Shown piece after piece: positions 23,101 to 38,100 of a DNA stretch of 64,000 nt (within the stretch, counting starts at the first letter, position 1; every line of letters begins with the position of its first letter). Under the pieces are notes generated by a model. It ran no database searches. It was given only the letters and a program-made list of their open reading frames with translations, and had not been told where the DNA came from. Source of the DNA: Corbicula japonica (Eukaryota; Mollusca; Bivalvia; Venerida; Cyrenidae). Where the stretch lies: NCBI GenBank assembly GCA_038501625.1, contig JAZAYU010000053.1, positions 2,714,501 to 2,778,500 on the forward strand. Direction: 5' to 3'. A program made the position numbers and the translations under genes.

Positions 23101-26100
23101 GGAAGTATTTCCAAACTGTGGACCGTTTTCCTGATAATTCAGTCATGAAATATTTTTATGATCAAATGAAATATTTTGATGATGTTGCTGATTTTCAGTC
23201 AATATTTTTGCACCTTGATAAGTGTTTAAAAGGTCCAAGATTCTGTAAACATTTGTGGCCCAAAATCGAAACATACTGTTTACATGTGTAAACTTTAGAG
23301 CTTAATATTTAAACAAATGTAAGTGTCAAGTGTAGATTATTGTCACTAGAAATCTTTGTGATGCCCAATCCATTATATTTTTGAGTGTGGCATGGTCAGC
23401 TAATACAAATTTGAAAATAACATAAACTACTTGCATCAATCTTATACAATTTTCATTCATGTATGCTCAGAAAAAATGGTGTTATTGATGTATTGGTTAA
23501 TTGATAGTGTTATTTAACTTACTAAACTTGTCAATTGTATATATTTTGTCAGTTTTAACTCGGCATTTTAGGTACTCTCAGCTAGATCAGGAAAATCTTC
23601 TCGAATACATTTCACAGTGGACTAAGGACAATCCTGACGATCGGTTCACATGCATTCCAGCATCTCATTGCTCATCAGATGGTGATGAGAGTCTGGAAAA
23701 TGTGGAGCAAGACGATGATGATGAGGTTTACTCAACAAGAAATGCCCCTGTATCAACATCCTTCTTTTTCTGCCACATGTCAAAATATCAAAGGCACTTG
23801 CTGAAGAGGTTATTGTTTACATATTTCATTTTCTGCCAGATGATAAAACTTTATCATGAAGTTTTAATACAGTTTTAAGGAAAAAGCATATTATTTTGTC
23901 AGTAAATGACCCACTTTCATTTTATGGCAAAACAGTGATTGAAAGCTCATTGCTGTCATGATCTGGATCTGATGCCAGCAAGAAAAGGTCTTTAATGGGT
24001 CCATAGACAATGGATTTCGTACCAGCGAAATTAAATGATACCACAGTAGTTATTGTTAGTGAAAATCACTTGAACCACATTTAACATATAACATATTCAA
24101 TTTGATTAGTAAAGACCCTGAATGATCTTGCAAGTGATTCTTTTATGTTGATTAGTTTTGAGTTCTTCTCATGAAAATTTAGTCTACAAAGTTCCATTTT
24201 ATTCATGTAAGTTAACTTCTATAATATGAATTTATGTAATTAAAGTTAGCAACTATCTCAAATTGTTAAGATTTGTTCTCTTCAGGTATGGTAACCACAT
24301 ATGTTTGCTGGATGCTACATACCGCACCACCAAGTATGCCTTACCACTTTTCTTTCTGGCTGTAAAAACTAACGTTGGCTACAGTGTGGTAGCAGAATTT
24401 GTTGTAGAAAATGAAACCAAGGAGGCTATAAAGCTGGGACTGTCAACAATAAAGGGTTGGATTGAGGAGGACTCATCATGGTCATGGAAGCCAGTTCAGT
24501 TCATGACTGACTATTGTGAACGAGAAATAAATGCTATAGAAGCTGTTTTTCCAGGTATGACGCAAACATATTTTAATGGATATATAAATTGATACAAGTG
24601 CTCCACCTCATCTTATGATTTTAAAACTGATATATGTCATTAATATTCGGCAATTAAACGCAAGTAAAATGAAAGAGAAGTTCACTGTTTCAACCTGGTA
24701 TGAGTTTGTTATGTAGAATGCATGTTTCTTGCATACCAGATCAGGTCATCTAGTGATTTCACCCTGTGTAGGAAATTTTGATCCTATATCACCCATGTAG
24801 AATGAGCTACTTGAGTGACATCAGTTATCTGATATATATTGAAGTTTGTGACATCATTAAAAATTTTATGAAATAAGATTTCAGTTAAGGTCCTTTTTTC
24901 ACTGTAAGGAAACTAAATTTAGTTTGTGTACATATACACAAATGTTATGATTAATAAAAGGTATGCAAGCAAAAGTATATTGTATGATACATTCGGTAAA
25001 AATAGAAAAATATGTCACTTGGGGGTTAACTTTTTGGGCGGGAACTCGACAGAGTCTTGTTTCAGCAAAAACAGTTCACCCTTGGCGACAGATTCTTCCA
25101 TCTTAACTCTGCACTCATGCAAGATACTTGTATGTAAAATTGATCCAATTTTAAACTTTAGTGTATGTTTTGTATTTTACTTTATTTAGCATAGTAAAGG
25201 ACTTGCATTAAATACATAATTTTTTTTACACATGTTAGATAATAAACCAGGACTCCAAAACATTTTTTTCAAATTTTCAGAAACTTTTGTCTACATCTGC
25301 GACTTCCACAGGGAGCAGTGTTGGACACGATGGGTGTCAAAAATTGATAATGGTGTTAGTAAGAGGAAAGAGAAGGTATTGCATCTGCTACGACAGTGTG
25401 CACATGCATGTACGCCAGAAGATTTTTTCCAAGAATTAGAAGCTCTCCAAAACTCCGAAGAGTGGTGTGACAATCCCAGATTGAGAACTTGGTTTTCAAA
25501 AGCCTGGATACCGCAATACAGGGTAACATTTTATTTGAAAATTTATTAAACTGGTTGAACTGCTTTGTTTGAGGTTTTAATGAGATTTGCATAAATCCAT
25601 ATAGCAATTTACATTTAAGTATTATGTTCATTAAGTATTACTGTAAAACATGCTTTTATATAAACTTTCTAGTCTTAAGTAAATAAATTTGTCATAAATA
25701 TTGATGCATATCACTAACAACAGCAACATACATGCTACCATAGAATGTATAAATTTGTATTAAAATTTAAAATTTGTTTCTATCTTTAAATATATTTGAG
25801 CTAAATAGAAACTCTTTTTGTTGTTGTAGCGTTGGGTTTGGGCATTTCGGTCAGGCATGTCAACTATTGTAAACACAAACAATGGACTGGAAAGGCAAAA
25901 TAAAGTGTTTAAATACACCTATCTACAGAAACAACGAACTTGTACATTGTCAAGAATGATCAGCATCCTCATTACAGAGTACCTTCCATCAATGATGCTG
26001 AGGTTTGTTTATCTTCAGCTTTTGATTTTTATACACAAAAACTAGAAATGGAAAAAGTGCAAGTTAAGACTTGTTGGTTTTAGCTGATCAGAATAAGACC

Positions 26101-29100
26101 CTTTGCTGACTGAAGGGACTTAGTTATTAAAAAAAACTCCCATCAAATTATCTTACTAAGTTATATTTTTAGGGAACAAAGTTGAAAATTTTGTTCAAAT
26201 TAAGTATAATATTGCTTTTTAACTGATACTATGCTCGCCCAAAATTTTAACAGCACATGTTTATAAGTGGCATGTATTTTGATTAATAAGTTATTGATTT
26301 AAAAGCAAAAGTTTTCTACCCAACTTCTCTATAATTCTGATGCACTTCACATGACATTCAGGATATTTTTTAGTTATATAAGCTAACCTATTTTTTTAAC
26401 ATTTTTAATATTTTAGCAAAACCTTTGATGTGGTAAGTTTACTGAGTACATGTAGTGGCTTTATATTAACTGTTCCTTGTATAGCTGTAGTGATCTTTAA
26501 CACATTTTAACCATGGTGTTCAGATTCTATCCTTAGTCAATATATGTTTGTTGCTGTATGTTAAACCATGCTTGTATAAATTCTGGGAGAATAAGGTATG
26601 CTTTACACCTTCACCTTTTTAGTGGACATTGGGATGCATGTCAGTTTCACTATTTCATTATTTCCAACTCGACAAATTATTAAGAAAGGAGTGTTTGATA
26701 AACACCAAAGTCCTGACCATTTACTGGTTTATGGGCTAACATGTAAACCAGTTACTGTTAAATTATCCTACTTACTATGTCAGTTGTTTGAACAGAACAG
26801 AACTATACTTTATTAACTTAAAGCTCATACTTACAGTCATTCAAATTGTGTTTTATAAACAATGTTGGTGACACATGGCCAAATACTTTCTACAAAGAAA
26901 GAAGCATGTTCTTACACACTAGCAATAGAGACAGAAGAGCCTGTTTTTGCTTATTTGTAAATGGTTTGAAATGAATCATGAATGTGCATACTTGAGAACC
27001 TTGTAATAACTATCCTTAATTTATTATGTGAATACTAACATCAGTGTTTCATATTAATTGTAATTCCAGTGTAACTTACTTCCGTGTAATGGATTGCTTT
27101 TAACTCTTTTAAGTGCTACTTTTTAACGATCTGCTAGCCAGTTTAAAGATTTATGACAGTGCATTTAATCTTCATAAAGATCTGTATCTGAAGGGTTATT
27201 ATGAATAGAGAATAGTGTAAACCCGATCAGATTATGTGGGGGTAACAAATGCTGTGCACTTACAGGGTTAATGTATATTTATAAAGTCTTACGTATACTA
27301 AGCAAAAATAAAAAGTACCTACTTTTTATGCTTACATTCTAATTAAGATATTTTCATTTAATAAAGAATGTCTTGAATTGTATTTTATTTCTTAATCTCG
27401 GTTGATTTTAAATTCAATTGATCAGAAACATAATCTTCCACAATAAAACCTGAGCATCTGCTTATTGAACAACAATTGATTAAGGATTTTAAAACGCTAC
27501 ATTTTAAATTTAAAGGGAGGTAATTGCAAACGGTTGGGAATTAAGCATTGTTTATCAAAGACTAATTGTTTTATTAATGAATGTTAAATGTGATTTTACT
27601 GACCACAAGGCCTAGAGAAATTGAATTAATTCTAATAAATGTGAATATTTGTTTGGAATCACTGACTCCTTCCTCAAACCCATATTATAGCAAAGGGAAA
27701 GATAACTCATTTGTGGGTGAAAATTTTCAAAAGCATTTTATTTCTTTGCAATGATTCAAAAAATGCAAATATGATGAAACAAAGAAATTTGTTTTTTCGT
27801 TTTCTTATTTTACAAAATTACAGAAAAAAGTGGGTACTTTTTTTTACTGAGTATATATAACCATTTACAAATTGCCCTATATTATTAGCTATTCAAATAC
27901 TTAATTGTTTATATAATTTGAAAAATAATAGCAAAGAACCTTAAAGTTATTCAATTATACTTCATTTTTATACACATTTATTTGGGTGTAAAGGTCATTA
28001 TATTTGTAAAATTGTAAAACAATTTTTTTTTTAAAGATAGAATTTACTATACTACATGCTGTGTTTTTTATATTGTCACTTGCATAAAGTTTGAAAATTT
28101 ATAATTGTAACTAGTATTTAATTGCTCTGATAATGCATTTTAAAAAAGTCCTTAGGTGAGGAGAACTTAACAGATTAAATCAAAATAGCCTTCAATTAAA
28201 AAAAAATATAACAGAAATATGCAAATTAACTTTCATTTATTATGAGTGAGTTAACATCATGTCAGTACTGATTATAAAATGTTTTTAGGTATATAAAAGA
28301 AAATATTGCATCATCTGAAGATGTTGGTCGGACATACAATGTGCATGTACCAGATTATTTACGAAATAGGCCTGCAGCATTCATAAAGGCATGCATGGAA
28401 AAGATTACACTGAGTGAAGATATTGATGAAATTGAAATCCAAAGAAAATCAGACAGTTTTGAGGTAAACGAGATAATTTGTATTTGAAATTAGGCCCTTT
28501 TTTTAGTAAATTTTATAGCCAATATTCGGCCATGTTCCAAATGTCAAAACATATAACCGTCTCCCTGGCCTAGTGGTTAAGGCATCCGCATTGGGAGCGG
28601 GAGGTAGAAGGTTCGAATCCCACCAGGGGTTTGTTCTGATATGGCCAGTTGGTGAGCCGCTAGCTAGTTAAAGAATGGTTACCGTATGCCTACCTTTCTG
28701 GTGCCTGGCATTAAAAGGATAGGATTTGGGAGGTACAAGTGCAATAGAAAAAGGTGTCTCATAAGTCAGAAATGGCTGGCCCTTTCAATAGGGGTGACAC
28801 TCTTATAAACAAACACTTTTATACTTTTTTCCCAATTGATTAACTGCATACTTCATGAAAATGAATGAAGATTTTATTTCATAGTAAACACATCTTCATA
28901 ATCATTTTACAGCTATATTCATTTCATACTTAATTATTTATGTATAATGATATTGTCATTTGAATTGTAGCTTTTTTCAAAATTTGAAATTAAATGTTAT
29001 AGGTGAAGAGCCAGTCAGATGGAGGGAAAAGGTCATACAGTGTCAGTATCAAAGGAGAAAATGGTATGCCACACTGTCAGTGCCATTACTGGATGTGTAA

Positions 29101-32100
29101 ACATATGCCATGCAAGCATATGTTTGCTGTCTTCCAGCATTACCCTGATGTGTCATGGAATGATTTCCCAGATACATTCAGATCTTCTCCTTTTTTCACA
29201 CTTGATGAAGAGGTGAACTTATTTGTGTGTTCAGGAAGTATTGAAAAACCATCGGGAGATGATGATACATGGGCAGATGCTGTAAACGAAAGTGACACAG
29301 ATTGTATGAGTGAAGAAGAGACATTAAAACAAAGTAATCCACCTACATCCTTGAGAAATGTGAGTGCTGTTTGCAGAGAACGCTTGGCAACAATTACATC
29401 ACACACATATGTATGTGAAGACGTAACTGTTCTAAGTCATGTTGCCGAATTACTGTTTGAAGTTGAGCAGTATCTAGATAAAAATCTGGTTAAAGACAAT
29501 GGACTTAATTTGGATGCTGAACATAACTCCTCCAAGTCACAGTTAAAAAGAACTTCTGTATTAGAGAGGAAGACAAAAGATCGGAAACTGAAGAAATTGA
29601 ATTTGAGAAACAGACAGAAAAAAAGAGTTGGAAGTATACGAAAACACACAAACGAAGGTGACATTTCCAAGCCTAAGAAGCAAGTAAGACAGAACCCTGA
29701 GAATGTCCAATGTCATCCACCTGATGAAGGTTTAACGAACCAGAAACGAAAACACACAAACGAAGTTGACATTTCCAAGCCTAAGAAGCAAGTAAGACAG
29801 AACCCTGAGAATGTCCAATGTCATCCATCTGATGAAGGTTTAACGAACCAGAAACGAAAACACACAAACGAAGATGACATTTCCAAGCCTAAGAAGCAAG
29901 TAAGACAGAACCCTGAGAATGTCCAATGTCATCCATCTGATGAAGGTTTAACGAACCAGAAACGAAAACACACAAACGAAGTTGACATTTCCAAGCCTAA
30001 GAAGCAAGTAAGACAGAACCCTGAGAATGTCCAATGTCATCCATCTGATGAAGGTTTAACGAACCAGAAACGAAAACACACAAACGAAGTTGACATTTCC
30101 AAGCCTAAGAAGCAAGTAAGACAGAACCCTGAGAATGTCCAATGTCATCCATCTGATGAAGGTTTAACGAACCAGAAACGAAAACACACAAACGAAGATG
30201 ACATTTCCAAGCCTAAGAAGCAAGTAAGACAGAACCCTGAGAATGTCCAATGTCATCCATCTGATGAAGGTTTAACGAACCAGAAACGAAAACACACAAA
30301 CGAAGATGACATTTCCAAGCCTAAGAAGCAAGTAAGACAGAACCCTGAGAATGTCCAATGTCACCCACCTGATGAAGGTTTAACGAACCAGAAACGTGAA
30401 ATACTGGAAAAAGCATCAGGTATTTAGGGAACATAAGCATTACAAATGCAAACCTGTAAACATTTTAAATATTAATATGATACCCCTTTCTAAATAACAA
30501 TTTCATATATAAAAATGGAAATGATCAAAATCTCTTAAACAGTTCAAGGCAGTTTGATGAAGCTTAATTGCAAATAAATGTTACAAATGTTTGTTTATTT
30601 ACATATATAAAGAACAGTTAGAACAGAAAAGAAAAATAGTTTCCTAAAAATCCTAAATATGCTATTTTCAAGTGAACATGGCTTTTTTTGCTACTTTAAA
30701 ATTATCCATTAATGATTACATAATGTTGACATAATACATATAAACTTTTTACTGAATAGCTCCATATTGTGCGACTACAATCTGTTGACACATGCTTTCA
30801 TGTATTAATAATTCATTATTGTCGGTGATGTATTTTTGGGAAATACAATTGTAACTTAACTTGTCTTTCAGCTTGGAAAGATTCACTCTCAAATGCAGAC
30901 TGGAATCAAATAATTAAAAAGTCAGAACTTACCAAGTGTCTTACATTAGACCATGTTGCAGAAACTGGTTATGCAGTGATTAGTAACATGAACGATGATG
31001 ATCAGTGTGACGTGCTTTATTCATTGAGACGCTTAGCTCCATCGTCAATGTCAGAAGGAGCTAAACTGAGATTAACATACTCAATCTTATATGAGTTGGG
31101 TAAGAAATGTTTTTATCATGATGAAATATAATTCTATTAAATGTTTTCATAAAGAAAAACAAAGAACAATTATTTCAATCATTAAATTAAGATTGACGTC
31201 TCTAAATGAAAACTATTTTAGATTGCATTTCTTGGCCATAACAAGTGGTTGTACTTGTTGGTCTGTAGGTATGTAGTTTCTCTCATGGCTAACTGATTGG
31301 ATGGAAAACTGTGGTGATTGAAAAGTGTGGGAAAAGTAATAAGGGACATCACTCAAAGTTGAACTAATTCATGGGAGTGTTAATAGGTTATGCATGGTCA
31401 AAATAGTTTAGGAAATGTCAAAACATGTAATGGAACACAGATTGCAACAACTGATTGTATAAAACATTACAGCCGTAACTGATTTCTTGTTTCCACACAA
31501 AAATAACAATACTGATTTCTCTGTTATTTTTTGTTCACAGTTCAATCTGGACATCTCAAAATGACATATGATGTGAAGAGGAGAAGGGAAGAAATGGCAA
31601 ATGCAATGAAAGATTTGGCAGCAGCAGCATCTGCCATTCATGGTAAGATAGATTGTTCAAAACTTTTAATGCAGTACCGTAAATCCCTTATAAAATGTTA
31701 TCTTATAAACTTTGCCTAATTTAAAAAAAATAAGTATATATGTTAAAAATCATTTCACAAAATAATTTATTAATTAGACTTTCATTACATAGGCAACCAT
31801 AGAAGAACTAGACCTGCTGTCACATTACTTTTTGTCAGATCTAGATGTACACTGTTTGTTTGGTGTGCAGAATAACATAATAAATCTAAAATAAGGATGA
31901 TATTTAGTAGTAAATAAGTAGTTTAGGATTCGGATAATCCTCCGATCGAACACTAGGGAAAGACCATTATTGATTTATTAGAAGTAGAATGCATTCCGAC
32001 TTTCTGTTTTTGCTCAAGTACAATCTCACTAAAGTCAGATCTAACAAAATGTTAGATCTAATGACAGCCTGCAAATATATATTAGTTACAGAGGGTTTCC

Positions 32101-35100
32101 CCGTAACTATTTTTAGAAACAGTCAACACATGAAGCATGATTTATAACACTATCGGAAAGGGTTGCAAAAAATCATTTCAGTGGAAATGAATGCAATACT
32201 ACCTAAAACACAAATATCTTCAGTAAAATATATCTTACACAGGGTGTCAACACTTTCTATTGTTTAAAAAAAACTGTGTATACATCGATACAATATACAA
32301 TATAATGTTCGGAATGCTTCAACATTTACGGCGATCACCAAGTACTTTTGCGATTTTGTAGGCGACAATCTGATTGGTTTGGAAGGTTGTTGATATAAAA
32401 ACGTTTTGGTGACTCGTTTTCAGATCTTGATAGCACAGCGGTTTTCAGGAGATGATTTTAATCAGACTGTGCTGTCAACTTTATGAAAAGTATTAACATT
32501 CATTATTTTCATTGTAGTATCAAGAGCAATTTGATGATATGCCAGCTAGTGAAGACAGTGATGTTACATTTAACATGGATTGATTGCTCAGCATTATTAA
32601 TTTGTAACTTAACAACATTAATAATAGGCCTATATATCACGATAATCTCATTTCTACATTGAATGCTATTATAATTTTTACAGATCCTTGCAAACAGAAA
32701 TCAAAACCAACATCTCAAAGGCATGTCACATTTGCTGTAAGACACAAAGTGAACACAGATTCCAGGAGTAAGCTTTTCGGATTCATCTCTGAATATTTTT
32801 CATATTGACCTTGCTGAATTGTTCATAAGAATGTTTTTAATTTACTTACAAAAATGTTAATTAACCGTAAAGTTAAGGGAACCCATTAAAGTTGTACTAT
32901 TAAAAAAAAGGAATTGTTTGGCAATTAGTTATTTGTGCTAACACACTTAAATGCCAGAAGATTAAAGAAATAGTAAAAGATCAAGTCTGATTTATCTAAG
33001 TTTGTTAATGTATCTACAGTACATCACAATAGATGACAGTCAGTTTAAATTTTAATAGACAGTATGGTTAAAAATATGTTCATATGTACAGGTTAAAACT
33101 GTAAGTTCACTTTGATGGACTTATTGTGAGTTTCTTTAGGGCCATGTTATGTTATGTGTTTCGTTTAATTGCAGTCTGTAGTAAATAATAATATATATAG
33201 GTCACAACCGGGTCGCAAGATCAATAACATATAAACCTTGATAGCACATTCAATTATGTTTAATTTAATTAAATATTTTAAAAGCATATTTTGCAGTATC
33301 TTTGATATACATGTTGTTCAGCACTCTTTTTAATTTGCTGGTGTTTAAAAATTTTATTGTTGCTCTAGTTTGTATTATTATTTTGTAATATATAGTATTT
33401 TGCTGACTTTTTCAGCTCCATACCCATTTGGTGGACTCCGTAATTTTGCCAACAACTGTTTTGCAAACAGTCTTTTGCAATGTTTGCAATTTAGTGATAT
33501 TAAGGACATTCTTCAGCATCATGCTGCATGTGGTAATTTCCTTTCAATATATTATTATCATCAATGAACTTGCACTTACAACATTCAGGCAACTCAGCTG
33601 CAAGGCCTAAGTGTATTTGATTTTTTTAGAGGATTTTGGTCTTGCATTTTGGCATATCTTAAACCATTTTGATCTGTACATTCACTGTTAGGAATCTCAA
33701 GCCATGCTGTTACTGAGCCTTACTAAGTCGCAAGTCTGTCATGCAAACCTTGTTACTTATATGTAAATGGAAGCAACACAGTACCTTTAACAGAAAAATG
33801 ATAGTCCATCACTTTTACAACTGGATATATATAGCTATTGTCTGGCATTTCTGACCTGAGACTGATTAATCTTCAAGAGGTTCCTTGTTAGTTTCTGTTT
33901 CCACACCTTTGTAATTAATGCTAGTAATGTTTTCAGTGCATTAAACAAATCTCAGTAGCCTAGTTATAAGTACTGCAGTTTGTGTATTCACATTTTCATA
34001 CATTTAACCAAAAACATGGTACTTCATGGTCTGAGATAATTTTTAACAAGCGTTGTTCTAGCAGTGCTTGTAATAAATATATTCTTCTTAGAAGTACATA
34101 TACTGCTATGCTATACTTCAAAAAAAGTTCACTGGTTTAAGTTTGGATACCAAAAATTGCAGAGAAAAGCTCAATGAATATTGGAATATCTCATGTCAGT
34201 ATTGCCAAGCAAAATAGGAGTATGTTGTTACATTGCAGATTCACCATGTTTTGTGTGTACATTAAGACAGTTCTTCACTGACATCCCACCTACAAGTGAA
34301 GATGTCTGTTCAAGGATGCAAGGCAAGTTTGATATAATTATGATAATGTTACACCACTTTGGAGGAAGTAAAATGTCAAAATCTTATAATCTCACAAATT
34401 TAAAGAAAATCGGTATAAAGAAGGTCAAGGTCACTGCTACCTTGAACATAAAAACATTTTCCGAACAATAACTTGACAATGCTTTCACCTATGGTCCTCA
34501 AATTTGGTAGGGAGGTTTGTCATCGCCAGTAGATGACCCCTATTGATGTTCAGGTCAAAAGGTCAAAGTTCAAGGTCACAGTGGCCTTTTATACAAAAAC
34601 CTTTGTCTGATCAATAAATAGACAATGCTTTCACCTATGGTTCTCAAATTTGGTAGGGAAGTTTGTCATCACTTTTAGAAGACCCCTATGTATTTTCAGT
34701 AGGTCAAAGAGACCATCATTACAAAAATTCTATTCTCACCAACAACTAGATTTAGTGAACAATAATGTTTCTATACTTTTGGCATTTGGGGGGCATACAT
34801 GTTTTACAAACATCTATTGTTTACAATGTGACTTTAGAGGCATTTATCATGTACAAATGACATGCATTGTTCATTGTAGATATATGGAAAGACTACAGGC
34901 TTGGGACACAACAAGATTCCTTTGAAATGTATCAGATCATGTTACAAGCTTTAGACAGGTATGGAGTTATAATGTTCATATTAATTGCATTAAAAAGTAA
35001 ACGCAAACAAACTCATACTGCCTTTTAGTAAATGAGAACATTTCACTTATGCATTTGCCCAGCATGAAAAATAAAGGCATTGTTTTTATTTCTACATCAT

Positions 35101-38100
35101 TGGCATTTCTTCCTACATAGGGTAGTACTATAGTAGCTAATTATATTGTCAGTAGTCTTTGTTCATTATCTTGTTGCCATGCTAGTGGTGGCACCTGCAA
35201 GGTCAGGTAATTATGATGATCAACTGATGCTAAACATATATTTGGAAAAAAAACTTTACAGGTCTACAACCTCTACTAAAGAGGCTGTAATAGTGAAAAT
35301 TAATGATACATTATTATAAAATTTATACTGTTTTAAATAGGTGTTCAGAATTCAACACGTACAGAAGCCATTTCTTTGGCACACAGAAATATACAGGTAA
35401 AAGAACTTCTATGTAGTAAAAAAAATCCGAAAATACAGAGCAGGTGAAAATCATGCTTTATAAATAAGATTAATATTGACCAAAATAATATTATTTCTGA
35501 TGGCATTTCTTTAGCAGCTTCAATGCTTCATTGTCATTAACCATTTATTGGGTACACTTGGTCCTTCTACAAGTGCTTCATTGTTAAAACACTAGAACTA
35601 GTTTTATTTGCTTTTACTTTATTTAATTAATCATTTCAAATGTAATTCCTTTGACAATAATTGTGATTTTTAATTAAATATCAAATACATGTAATGTTGT
35701 GTACTGTGAGGTGAGTATTAATACATTTATACTGTTTTCAGTTACATGCAGCAGCTGTGGGACAGCGACTATTAACAGCGAGACATTCAACTCACTGTCC
35801 CTCTCACTTACCAATGTAAATATTTTCTTATACCTTTTTACTTAATTGTAAAATCAATATTCATGTACACTTTACTCCTGTAAATATTACCATATTTATT
35901 ATACAGTAAATTAGAGTTCACAAATTTTTGTCAAAATGAGCTTGTTAAGTGCAATATTAGCAATCCAGAGTTAAAGGGATCAAATCCCATCTTTGAAACT
36001 TCGGAGATACTTCCCCCAACACACATTCTTTTGCATGACACATCAAACTGAAGTCCTTTTAATCAGTGCTATACACCAGCATGTTCAACAATTAAAATCT
36101 TAAGTTCAAGAACTTAAGTCTAAATAGTAGGCATGTAAAAGCCCGGATTCTCTTGTATCCTATCTTCTCACCCAAGGGTGGCTATGTGTAACATTAGGTT
36201 TCACATGGGCACTTAAAAAGCCATTCCAAGCTTCCAAGCTGTACTTATAAAATCTGGATTAAATTTAAAATGAAAGCAGTTCCTAAGATTAGTTTGGAAC
36301 TGTTACAAAAATTTTAGAGAAACAGGTGTTAGGTATAGTAATGTGTTGAACTGTTTTATTTGTTTCAGACACTGACCATTCATCAAGCTGTTGATCATTT
36401 CTTCAGTTCACAGTCAGTCAAGAGATACAAATGTAAAGGGTTGGTATTATTTTAAGTTTACGTTGAAGAAAGTCTTGTCTTGAAAAATCTGTCACCAAGA
36501 GTGAACTGTTTTTGTGGGAAAGAGATTCTGCCAAGAATTTTCCATCTTAACGGAATTTATCATTTCAAAATATTTTTCCTTGCAAATCTATTATTGTTAA
36601 TACCATTTTGTAAACCCTTTTAAATTTTGTTTTCATACACTGAAACTTTGACCATTAACATACCTTATTTCCTAAAAGATGTTACTAACTCAACTAAATG
36701 ATATCAAACACCTAATGATCTGACGTCGATATTGTAAGCACGCGAACATTGTTTTTTTTCCTAGGAAAAAGAAAGGAATTTCTTTCCCCATTAAAACACG
36801 CAGAAACAATTGCCTAGTATGCAAGAAAAATATTGCTTAAGCAAAAGCCAAGAGACATAAGCAATGATGCATACATTAATAGTGTTAATGGATGGACAAA
36901 TGAAACCTCATCTTGCTTTTTCTACAGTTCATTTACTTTGCTCTGGAAAGAAAGTGTAGAATACAATATATATATAAAGCATGTCTACATTGTACATTAT
37001 AACTTTTCCATCACACTAATATTGGCAGTGGCTTAGTAGTGTAAAAAGCTCTTTCTTCGCATGACTTGTCACTAAATACTATTCATTTGTTTCAGATGCA
37101 AGATAACTGGGGATGCAGAAATCAAAAATTGCTTGGTCAGCATTCCTAAAAATGTTGCTTTCCACCTTAAAAGGTATATAAAAAATTTCACCATTATAAA
37201 GATTTGCATTAGCAGAAAGCAACAGTCTTTTACTCACATGATTTAGCTTATATACATGTCTATTAATCCATAGCATAGTTTCTGTTATGATGGACATAAA
37301 ATATACATGTATATGGTGTGACATCTTTGGCATTGCCGTACATTGGATGTCATATTAATGATTATATGATCCTTTGTTGTGTTTCCCTCAAAAAATAACT
37401 AGCAAACAACATCAATAAATTTGCTATTCAAATCATTAATTACCCACTCAATAAAGAAATGGAGACTTGATTTATTTGATTACTTTTATTATTAATAGTT
37501 TAAACAACAGCTATAACTTTATTTGTGACAGCTGTTTATTATACAATTACAGTGAAACCTGTGTAAAAGACCACCTGTGATAATATACCACAACTCTTTT
37601 GATTGTTTATTTTGTATTCCCTAAAGTAGAATTTTATTGAATATAAACCTTGATAAAAAGACAACCTGTATTAAAATGCCACATTTTGCCTCCCTTGGTT
37701 GGTCATTTTAGACAGGTTGCATTCTACTTGTAGTGATGAGCAGTTGAAAATGCTAATATTCATTGTATATTCTACATGTTAAGGTTTTCAAACACTGGCA
37801 ACAAAGACTCAAGAAAATTGAAAATCATAGAAGAGTTACATCTTAGGCCTTACGTGTGTGCCAACAAAAAAGAAGTAAGTACTGACTGCTATTAAATTTA
37901 ACTAATGTTTTTATGGCACTTAACCATCAGAACAAAGGTTGCCTTGATAATCTGAGGACAGCCAGTAGCTAACTTGCAGATGACCTTTTAACCATCCAAT
38001 GGCCACTTTGACATTTGAAATTAACAGTATACTTGTATTATTTGCTAAAGCGGGAATGCTGAAGATTGATATTGCATTAATTCTAGTAAACTGGAAGATG

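Noticed and set aside
28559..28632. Functional tRNA-Pro gene
   Set aside because: The acceptor and T stems are poorly paired and a SINE body follows directly.
32517..32581. Possible terminal exon encoding ...EQFDDMPASEDSDVTFNMD
   Set aside because: The phase does not fit exon 13 (joining gives an immediate stop), while the exon at 32684-32767 fits both neighbours. It may be a fragment of another element.
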